Source of the DNA: Paraperibacillus marinus
Lineage (GTDB): Bacteria > Bacillota > Bacilli > Bacillales > DSM-1321
NCBI RefSeq assembly: GCF_046237605.1
Contig: NZ_CP143542.1
Coordinates: 4,092,001-4,156,000 of the forward strand
Direction of reading: 5' to 3'
DNA length: 64,000 bases
Shown here: piece by piece, positions 58,098 to 64,000 of the stretch
How positions within the stretch are numbered: the stretch's first letter is position 1
Layout: the number at the start of each line of letters is the position of its first letter
The notes under the pieces: model-generated
Told to the model about the DNA's origin: nothing
What the model saw: only the letters and a program-made list of their open reading frames with translations
Databases searched by the model: none
Translations under genes and position numbers: made by a program

Positions 58098-61000
58098 ATG
58101 AAGAAACTATTGAAGAACCTGGCCATCGCGGGTGTTTGTGCCGCTCTGGTTCTGCCGGGCACGGCAAACGCCAGCCTAAAGTCAGACCTGGCCAAGGCAA
58201 AAAGTGAAGTATTTGATAAAAGCGGCCTGCGTACGTTCAAATCCTTTTCCGCCTCTAAGGACGGAGCACAAAAAGAAGCCAAAAAGCCGCAGTTCAGCGA
58301 GGACATGATTGTCATTAAATATAAAAATGCACTCTCACGGGCAGAGCATACCAGGCTCGGAGCCGTTGTGGTCCGCCAGGATGCCGGCCAGAAGTATATA
58401 GTGGTCAAGGTGAAAAATAAAGCCGCACAGGAGAAGGCCCTCAAATATTATTTAAAAAATAAAAATGTCGTGTCGGCACAGCCGTCTGTCCTGTTCCATA
58501 AATTCGGCACAACCGACCCGAAAGCATCAAAGCAGTATCATTTGTCCATGCTGAAGGCAGGCGAAGCCCAGTCTCTGGCAGGCAAGCGCAAGGTGAAGGT
58601 TGCGGTCATCGATACCGGAATCGACCTGAAGCATCCGGAGCTGAAAAACAAAGTCATCAGTTCCGTGAATATCATCGATCCTGCAAACCCCGGGCAGCCT
58701 GACAGCCATGGCACGCATGTTGCCGGCATCATTGCAGGCGAAAAGGGCAACGGCATCGGCGGATATGGCATCAACCCTAATGCCGATATATTGTCCATCG
58801 ATGTCTTCTCAAGGGGTTCAGCCACCAATGACTATACCATCGTCCAGGCCATCGACAAGGCCGTTGAACAGGGTGCAAGGGTTATCAATATGAGTCTGGG
58901 TTCATACGGAGCCTCCCCGATTCTTGCAGATTCAGTCAAGCGGGCTATAGCCAAAGGTGTAACCATCGTGGCGTCGGCAGGCAATGAGGCATGGGACGAG
59001 CCCTCTTACCCTGCTTCCTATGAGGGCGTTATCAGCGTAAGCTCAGTGGACAGCAAGAAGGCCCTGTCCTGGTATTCCAATTTTGGCCCATCCGTTGATA
59101 TTGCCGCTCCAGGCGAGGAGGTTTATTCCTCCATTTATGAACCGGAAAGGAAATCGAGCTTCCGGAATATGAGCGGCACCTCCATGGCTGCTCCGGTTGT
59201 GGCAGGGGCAGCTTCCCTTCTTTTAGCCAAAAATCCGTCGCTCACGCCTGCACAGGTGGAATATATCCTGAAAGCCACTGCCCAGGATCTTGGAGCAAGG
59301 GGTTATGATACAAAGTATGGCAGCGGACTCGTCAACCCGGCTGCCGCGCTTAAATATAATGTAAAAAGCCTGCCTGCAGCCATCACAAAGAAATGGACGG
59401 ATACCGAAATCCGGAAAGAGGCACCATCCGTTACTTCCCCTTTGAATGTAACGAAGGCGGTCACCAAACCTGGGGAACAGCACTGGGTTAAAATTGCGGT
59501 CAAGGAAGGAGAATATATCCAGACTTCACTCAAGTCGTCCGCTCAATTCGATCACAAGCTTACGGTCAAATTCTTCGGTCCGCTTCCAGTCGAAACTCAT
59601 GTGATCAACAGCGTCAGAGAAGGAAAAAGCGAGGGCAGCATGCTGAAGGCCCCATACACCGGCTATGCTGCGATCGGTGTGACGGATGTGAATGGAAACT
59701 ATGACAGCTCTGCCGCGAAGAAGGATCAGTATACCCTCTCCGCGTCCGTCCTGACAGAGCTGCCAAAGGATACATCCACCCTGACAAATATGGTGCCGAT
59801 GACTCCGGTTCCATTTACAAGCACCGGCAACACCTTCCTTTCAGATGAAAAGGAAGACTATGATTATTTCACATTCAAAGCGGACGGTGACTATCTGTAT
59901 AACCTGAATATCTCAGGCGTGCCAGGCGTAAACAGCATGATTCATGTTTACCGCGAGGACTCTCTGTTCCCTCAGCCGGAGCCTGGGGAGACTCCAATAC
60001 CCGAAGAAGAGAAAATGGCGATGCTGAAGGAAATGCTCGAAGGCAAAAATGCGGTTCCTGGGGAATTTTCCAGCAACCGGGGAGGCTCCGGTGAAGGGGA
60101 AACGCTCTTCTTCCAAGGGGAAAAAGATGCAAAGTATATTGTGAAGGTTACGAATAAACCATCATTCAGCGATGAAGATTTCTTTTTCTTCTTCTTCGGC
60201 ACAGGTTTCGAAACAAGCCTTGATGCCAAGCCGTCTGCGATTCCTTATACTCTGAATCTTACAGCTTCCGAAGCCATTCCGGATGAAGACAGCCTTCCGA
60301 TTGAAGGCGGCGAAGAGGAAGAAGGCGGAGAAGGTGACGGCGACCTGAATGGAGACGGCAAGTATGATATCGATGATGAAATTCTGTATATGGAGCAGCT
60401 GATCCAGCAGTATAAAGAAGCTGCCCGTCCCCTTACACTCGGGATGAAAGGCGAAGGATATCTCCAGAGCCCGGAAGATTTAGATCTCTTTATGTTCAAG
60501 CCTGAGAAGTCAGGATATTACAAGTTCAATACTCCAGTAGTTAACGGCCAGGCGTTCACTGTGGAAATCGCAAAGCTGACGACAGAGGATGTTGGGGATG
60601 GCAAGAAGATCCTTAATCTGTCTCCGGTTGGGGACAATTTAAACTGGAGCGGCTGGGGCGCCCTTAACAGCTCATTCCATACAGGCCTGCAAAAGGGAGA
60701 GACTTATTTCATGGCAGTCACCCCGAACTGGTTTGCCGATGACTTTGCTCTTCAGAAATATTCAATCGGCTCTTCCTACCTGTATGCGGATCAGTCCGAT
60801 AAATATGAAGAAAATGACCTGTTCAAAAACCAGGCCAAAAAACTGCCGGCAGACGGCAAAGTGACAGGCAATTTCGCGATGCCGAACGATATGGATGCGT
60901 TCACCTTCTCTCCTTCTAAAACAGGCGTTTACCAGGTGCTTGCCGAGGATGGAACCGTGTCGGCCGCACTCCGTGCCAAGCTTCCGAAAGAGCTGTTCAC

Positions 61001-61610
61001 TAAAGTGTATAAGCTGCCTGTCATCATTGAAGACGTGAATAAAAACGGAAAATATGACGGAGCGGATTACGAGCATATTTCCATCATCGAAGGCGGACTT
61101 GAGACCGGCACTACACACGGTTCCTTCAAAGCCGTCAAAGGCAAGAAGTACTTCATCGTAATGGACCGGTTCCTCGAAAGCGGCACATTAAGTCTCGTGC
61201 CATATAATTTAAGTGTTGTGCCTGCCAAGACAGTTGATGAAGATGCCAAATCAGTAATCAAGAATAACAGGCCGTCCAAACCTGTGGCATTGAAGGCTTC
61301 AGGAAGCAAGGTCCTGAAGGCTTCCGGCTACCTGAATGCCGGCGTGAAGTTCGGGGATGAGGATTGGTTCACCTTCACCCTCAAGAAAGATACAGCTGTC
61401 ACCATCAGCCTGGCTGCAGGTAAAGAAACGGATATGAATCTGTCCCTTTATAAGGACGGAAAGCTTTTAAGCAAAGCGGATTACTATCCGGAGGGTGATG
61501 ATGAAGTCATGATCCGCACCCTTAAAAAGGGAACCTATCATGTAAAGGTCCGTGACTTCTTTGGCAACTCCTCCATCAAGCCGTACGAACTGAAAGTGAC
61601 GATGAAATAA
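58098..61610 (+). CDS. Large secreted subtilisin-like (S8) protease
   Basis: This 1170-aa protein starts after GGGGGT with signal MKKLLKNLAIAGVCAALVLP. A prodomain covers about 65-135. The S8 catalytic domain (about 150-415) has all three residues: VIDTGID (Asp near 171), SHGTHVAG (His near 205), GTSMAAP (Ser near 361). Beyond it are about 750 residues of beta-rich PPC-like domains. Two EF-hand/dockerin-type calcium loops are present: DLNGDGKYDIDDE (near 749) and DVNKNGKYDGADY (near 979). No SLH or sortase signal is seen. It probably degrades proteins at or outside the surface. The 400-bp AT-rich upstream region should carry its promoter; I cannot place it exactly. Confidence 0.92.
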   Translation: MKKLLKNLAIAGVCAALVLPGTANASLKSDLAKAKSEVFDKSGLRTFKSFSASKDGAQKEAKKPQFSEDMIVIKYKNALSRAEHTRLGAVVVRQDAGQKYIVVKVKNKAAQEKALKYYLKNKNVVSAQPSVLFHKFGTTDPKASKQYHLSMLKAGEAQSLAGKRKVKVAVIDTGIDLKHPELKNKVISSVNIIDPANPGQPDSHGTHVAGIIAGEKGNGIGGYGINPNADILSIDVFSRGSATNDYTIVQAIDKAVEQGARVINMSLGSYGASPILADSVKRAIAKGVTIVASAGNEAWDEPSYPASYEGVISVSSVDSKKALSWYSNFGPSVDIAAPGEEVYSSIYEPERKSSFRNMSGTSMAAPVVAGAASLLLAKNPSLTPAQVEYILKATAQDLGARGYDTKYGSGLVNPAAALKYNVKSLPAAITKKWTDTEIRKEAPSVTSPLNVTKAVTKPGEQHWVKIAVKEGEYIQTSLKSSAQFDHKLTVKFFGPLPVETHVINSVREGKSEGSMLKAPYTGYAAIGVTDVNGNYDSSAAKKDQYTLSASVLTELPKDTSTLTNMVPMTPVPFTSTGNTFLSDEKEDYDYFTFKADGDYLYNLNISGVPGVNSMIHVYREDSLFPQPEPGETPIPEEEKMAMLKEMLEGKNAVPGEFSSNRGGSGEGETLFFQGEKDAKYIVKVTNKPSFSDEDFFFFFFGTGFETSLDAKPSAIPYTLNLTASEAIPDEDSLPIEGGEEEEGGEGDGDLNGDGKYDIDDEILYMEQLIQQYKEAARPLTLGMKGEGYLQSPEDLDLFMFKPEKSGYYKFNTPVVNGQAFTVEIAKLTTEDVGDGKKILNLSPVGDNLNWSGWGALNSSFHTGLQKGETYFMAVTPNWFADDFALQKYSIGSSYLYADQSDKYEENDLFKNQAKKLPADGKVTGNFAMPNDMDAFTFSPSKTGVYQVLAEDGTVSAALRAKLPKELFTKVYKLPVIIEDVNKNGKYDGADYEHISIIEGGLETGTTHGSFKAVKGKKYFIVMDRFLESGTLSLVPYNLSVVPAKTVDEDAKSVIKNNRPSKPVALKASGSKVLKASGYLNAGVKFGDEDWFTFTLKKDTAVTISLAAGKETDMNLSLYKDGKLLSKADYYPEGDDEVMIRTLKKGTYHVKVRDFFGNSSIKPYELKVTMK

Positions 61611-61612
61611 AA

Positions 61613-61643
61613 TAAGGGAAGGAGCTCGGTGCTCCTTCCCTTT
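61613..61643 (+). terminator. Terminator of the S8 protease gene
   Basis: AAGGGAAGGAGC pairs with GCTCCTTCCCTT, followed by TTCG. Confidence 0.82.
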
Positions 61644-61659
61644 TCGCTTATAAAAGTAG

Positions 61660-61692
61660 AAAAGCTGGCCCGCGATGCAGACCAGCCCTTTT
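61660..61692 (-). terminator. Terminator of fabZ
   Basis: On the minus strand GCTGGTC pairs with GGCCAGC (one G-U), followed by TTTTCTACTTTT. It lies 140 bp beyond the fabZ stop, with only AT-rich sequence between. Confidence 0.6.
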
Positions 61693-61831
61693 TTTTGGGA
61701 GAACATATGGCTTACCAGACCATATCATTTTTCTAGCTGAGTAATTTTTATGCTATTAAACCTACACTACTATATTAACACCAAAGACCTATTTCTAAAC
61801 AGTGGTTCTTGCATTTTTTTAGAAAATTTTT

Positions 61832-62263
61832 CTATTTTTTATCTCCCAATGCAAAAGTAATTTCCGCTTCACACACAACATCTCCTTCGACCGTCGCCAC
61901 CGCTTTTCCTTTGCCGATCGGACCGCGTGAACGGACAATCTCCACTTCCAGGCGGAGCTGGTCCCCAGGCTTCACCTGCTTCTTGAAACGGCAGTTTTCA
62001 ATGCCGGCAAAAAAGGCAAGCCTGCCCCGGTTCTCCTCCTTTTTTAATACGGCAGTGGCCCCGACCTGAGCCAGTGCTTCAACAATCAGCACACCCGGCA
62101 TGACCGGGTAATCAGGGAAATGGCCGTTGAAAAATTCCTCATTGGCCGTCACATTTTTAATGCCCACAGCCCTTACGCCTTCTTCCATTTCGACAATCTT
62201 ATCAATCAGCAAAAATGGGTAGCGATGCGGGATGATTTCTTTAATCTGGTTAATATCAAGCAT
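61832..62263 (-). CDS. fabZ: 3-hydroxyacyl-ACP dehydratase FabZ
   Basis: This 143-aa protein starts MLDINQIKEIIPHRYPFLLI at ATG 62263, with GGAGG eight bases upstream. The open frame extends 11 codons further without its own site. The hot-dog-fold active site is intact: NGHFPDYPVMPGVLIVEALA (catalytic His, and Glu in VEALAQ). It dehydrates 3-hydroxyacyl-ACP in fatty-acid elongation. Length matches B. subtilis FabZ (YwpB), which also lies near flhP. Monocistronic here. Confidence 0.95.
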   Translation of the reverse strand: MLDINQIKEIIPHRYPFLLIDKIVEMEEGVRAVGIKNVTANEEFFNGHFPDYPVMPGVLIVEALAQVGATAVLKKEENRGRLAFFAGIENCRFKKQVKPGDQLRLEVEIVRSRGPIGKGKAVATVEGDVVCEAEITFALGDKK

Positions 62264-62352
62264 TTGTTTTACCTCCAGCAGAATCTTTTTCTCCATCTTA
62301 CCATGAATGAAGCAAAAATTAAAAGCTGGTTATATGACTTAGTACTAAATCA

Positions 62353-62664
62353 TCAATCCGTCAGTCCTTTTCCGCCAAGCGGACAAAGAGCTGCCATCCG
62401 CTCCATACCTGCAAGCAGCGGCCTAGCCTGCTGGATAAGTGCCTGGACTGACTCTTGCGACAAGGAATTCTTATGCGCCTCCTCGCTGGTCCATACTTCA
62501 TAAACGAAGACCGAATAATCATCCTCCTGCGAAAAGCTGATTTGATAGGCCTCACATTCCTCCATCGCCCCAAGCTCCCTCGCTGCCTGAAGAAGGATGG
62601 CGGCAAGCATGTCGCGCTCCCCCTGTATTGCCGTAAATCTGCCGAAAAGCCCGAATTTCTCCAT
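62353..62664 (-). CDS. Antibiotic biosynthesis monooxygenase (ABM) domain protein
   Basis: This 103-aa protein starts MEKFGLFGRFTAIQGERDML, with AAGGGG eight bases upstream. It is a ferredoxin-like ABM-fold protein of the YgiN type (YQISFSQEDDYSVFVYEVW; SEEAHKNSLS). Family members are small dimeric monooxygenases or quinol/haem-related enzymes; the substrate cannot be deduced. It lies between fabZ and the EpuA-like gene on the same strand but after a terminator, so it is likely expressed separately. Confidence 0.85.
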   Translation of the reverse strand: MEKFGLFGRFTAIQGERDMLAAILLQAARELGAMEECEAYQISFSQEDDYSVFVYEVWTSEEAHKNSLSQESVQALIQQARPLLAGMERMAALCPLGGKGLTD

Positions 62665-62731
62665 CTCCCAGTCCCCTTTATCCCTTTTACAGATTGTTTC
62701 TTCAGAAACGGTGAAAATTCCTTCAAAAAAA

Positions 62732-62763
62732 GCAAAAAGCCGCCCTTAAAAGGACGGCTTTCT
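62732..62763 (-). terminator. Terminator of the EpuA-like gene
   Basis: AAAGCCGTCC pairs with GGGCGGCTTT around a TTTTAA loop, followed by a T-rich stretch. The left arm includes the stop codon. Confidence 0.82.
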
Positions 62764-63016
62764 ACCTGACATCTTTATTGACAAGGTCCCCGATATGGGT
62801 CCATGTTGATTTTTTAAATACATCAAACGGCTTGCCGCTGCCAAGTATGCTGTAGCCTACCATGGCACCCGCTGCAGCCGAGAAGGCAATCAGAAAGGCT
62901 ACAATGACCAGGCGAAGCCAGATGGGAATCAAACGGACACGAATTTTCCCGCGGGCCTTCCCTGACGGCTCTTTTTTCACTTTCTCTTTACGGAATTCTT
63001 CTCTCGATACGCTCAT
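62762..63016 (-). CDS. EpuA-like small membrane protein
   Basis: This 84-aa protein starts MSVSREEFRKEKVKKEPSGK at ATG 63016; AAAGGA lies about ten bases upstream, whereas an earlier ATG is too close to it. A basic cytosolic part (RGKIRVRLIPIWLRL) leads into one membrane helix (about residues 34-56) and a short outer segment (FDVFKKSTWTHIGDLVNKD). It matches the family often mislabelled as RNA polymerase subunit beta (EpuA type), found in Firmicutes. Function unclear; it is not a true polymerase beta subunit. It lies between flhP and fabZ. Confidence 0.82.
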   Translation of the reverse strand: MSVSREEFRKEKVKKEPSGKARGKIRVRLIPIWLRLVIVAFLIAFSAAAGAMVGYSILGSGKPFDVFKKSTWTHIGDLVNKDVR

Positions 63017-63244
63017 CGGTTCCATCCTTTTAGCTGCCTCTCCTTCTAACGTGGCTGGTTTCGTTTATTATACCCTGTCTGGCCTGCTTTGTTAACTGGC
63101 GAGATGGAAAAAAAAGCTCATAATACAATGGGGTAATTTAATGTAAGTCTTCCTCTCGTAATCAATGCTGCCAGTCTGAGCAAACATTAAATGCCAAAAA
63201 AAGAGCGGGCATTCACCGACCGCCTTTCTGGATAGCATTTTTCT

Positions 63245-63402
63245 TCATTTCATACCCTTCTCTTTTCCCTTTCTCAGGGAGAATAGAACGAGAAAGATTC
63301 CTAACAAGAGTGATCCTATCGGGTATAATAACGGAAAGAAAATAGTTGGATATGCCACCCAGGCATTGGCGTTTGGATGATTAATTAATTTTGCAATTCA
63401 TC
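63245..63402 (-). pseudogene. C-terminal fragment of a membrane protein
   Basis: Reading leftward, the frame gives AKLINHPNANAWVAYPTIFF, then PLLYPIGSLLLGIFLVLFSL and RKGKEKGMK before the stop. It contains one strong membrane helix. There is no start codon with a ribosome-binding site, and a stop lies just upstream. The 5' end falls inside the duplicated 80-bp sequence (63372-63452). It looks like the remnant of a longer gene. Confidence 0.55.
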
Positions 63403-63452
63403 TCTTTTTATATAAGTTATTGTATGGAAGGCACCGCTTTCCGCTTTTCTAT
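63372..63452 (+). repeat. 80-bp direct repeat, copy 1
   Basis: TTGGATGATTAATTAATTTTGC through ATGGAAGGCACCGC to CCGCTTTTCT is repeated almost exactly at 63764-63842, offset about 391 bp. Confidence 0.85.
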
Positions 63453-63742
63453 GATCCAGCTCCGGACTGAGACCTTCGGTCGTAAGCTGGTCGCCATAAA
63501 AAGGCAAAGAGCGGCCTTTTTCTGCCGCCCTTCTTACGCCTGTCAGGTCTCTGCTTTTCGAGTCATTCTGACTGCTGGATAAGTTTAGTCATCATAGTGC
63601 TGCTAAGTAATTGAATTAGAAAAGCACCGTCCTCCGCTTTTCTGGTGATGTCTAGCTCCAAGCTGAGATCCTCGAGTCATAAGCCAAGCCGGGCATGGAA
63701 AGAAAAACGCTTTCCACACCCGCCTCGTCTTATGCTATTCGG
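63433..63742. repeat. Bacillus-type TCTAGCTCC hairpin repeats (two diverged units)
   Basis: Unit 1 (63433-63590) has ATCCAGCTCCGGACTGAG, GTCGTAAGC and a matching CTTACGCC. Unit 2 (63625-63742) has GTCTAGCTCCAAGC, GAGTCATAAGC, GGAAAG/CTTTCC and CTTATG. Such cloverleaf-like hairpin repeats are common between genes in Bacillus genomes. Confidence 0.7.
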
Positions 63743-63763
63743 ATCTCTGCCTTCCTTTTTAGT

Positions 63764-63842
63764 TTGGATGATCTATTAATTTTGCAATTCATCTCTTTTT
63801 ATATAAGTTATTGTATGGAAGGCACCGCTTTCCGCTTTTCTA
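63764..63842 (+). repeat. 80-bp direct repeat, copy 2
   Basis: Same sequence as 63372-63452 with few changes, ending in CCGCTTTTCTAA just before the flhP stop codon. Confidence 0.85.
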
Positions 63843-63843
63843 A

Positions 63844-64000
63844 TTACCGTATCCCATTTACTAGTCCTGCCATCTGGTCCGCCTGGGTGATGGAGCGGGA
63901 CTGGAATTGGTAGGAGCGCTGGACGTTGAGGAGGTCGGTCATTTCCTTGGACAGGTCTACGTTGGAGTTTTCAAGGGATCCCTGCTGGAGGGAGATTTGG
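63844..64000 (-). CDS. flhP: Flagellar hook-basal body protein FlhP (3' end only)
   Basis: The last 51 codons are present, the gene continuing beyond the window. The frame reads QISLQQGSLENSNVDLSKEM, then TDLLNVQRSYQFQSRSIT and ends QADQMAGLVNGIR. This is the conserved C-terminal coiled coil of FlgG-type rod/hook proteins (SNVDLxxEM, QRSYQ). Position next to fabZ and the EpuA-like gene agrees with flhP rather than flgG of the main flagellar operon. Motility genes therefore continue to the right. Confidence 0.88.
   Translation of the reverse strand, partial: QISLQQGSLENSNVDLSKEMTDLLNVQRSYQFQSRSITQADQMAGLVNGIR

Noticed and set aside
62762..63016. Annotation as RNA polymerase subunit beta
   Set aside because: The protein is 84 aa with a membrane helix and has no polymerase motif; the name is a database carry-over for EpuA-like proteins.

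Overview
The window looks like a chromosomal segment of a Bacillaceae species (Bacillus sensu lato). Ribosome binding sites are strong AGGAGG types, TTG and GTG starts are common, and the homologues seen are typical of Bacillus. The backbone follows the Bacillus subtilis ywp/ywq neighbourhood. It contains a ywqE-type phosphatase, ywqH/I/J/K/L-type toxin-locus genes, ywqB-ywqA, ssbB, ywpF, fabZ, and the 3' end of flhP at the right edge. In this genome the ywqE/ywqHIJKL part (1-14.4 kb) is separated from ywqBA/ssbB/ywpF/fabZ/flhP (50-64 kb) by about 35 kb of accessory genes. No rRNA, tRNA, CRISPR array or prophage core was seen.

Layout. 0.1-3 kb: an SGNH hydrolase, the capsule/EPS phosphatase YwqE, and a NUDIX hydrolase. 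3-8.2 kb (minus): an LXG-type type VII secretion effector operon with two small partners, a membrane-active-looking toxin, two tandem paralogous six-TM candidate immunity proteins with a decayed gene fragment between them, and two DUF5085-like proteins. 8.4-10 kb: an exported N,N-dimethylformamidase-like protein and an unlisted 43-aa membrane peptide. 10-10.7 kb: phased repeats. 10.8-14.4 kb (plus): a second polymorphic-toxin locus with three small helical proteins, a YwqJ-type deaminase toxin, a YwqK antitoxin and endonuclease V. 14.9-21.4 kb: a KinB-like kinase, an ASCH protein, an SNase/Excalibur nuclease, an RDD protein, a NERD protein and its partly duplicated 3' region with repeat arrays. 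21.5-45.3 kb: mostly exported cell-surface genes, namely a dual-domain nuclease, a lipoprotein deacetylase, an SbsC-like S-layer protein, SpoIID/LytB, PBP3, an M14 carboxypeptidase, a transglycosylase-like protein, a C39 peptidase and an alkaline phosphatase. A SinI-like antirepressor behind a cyclic-di-GMP-I riboswitch also lies here. 45.8-48.7 kb: a TPR regulator with a Yip1-like protein and an efflux adaptor. 49-50.1 kb: a REP-associated transposase flanked by its candidate REP palindromes. 50.1-64 kb: conserved housekeeping genes plus a large S8 protease.

Themes. (1) Contact-dependent competition: two type VII effector loci, one with duplicated candidate immunity genes and one with a sharp base-composition break at the toxin domain. 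(2) Surface remodelling and biofilm control: YwqE behind a palindrome-overlapped promoter, and a c-di-GMP riboswitch on a sinI-like gene. (3) Four unrelated intergenic repeat families: 20-21 bp phased GCRAGTAA arrays (three loci), a ~170 bp dispersed element (five copies), GGGGACTGTCCCC REP-like palindromes (eleven sites, with a RAYT gene), and Bacillus-type TCTAGCTCC hairpin repeats at the right edge. Several small genes (43, 56, 44 and 33 aa) were found by reading the intergenic sequence directly.
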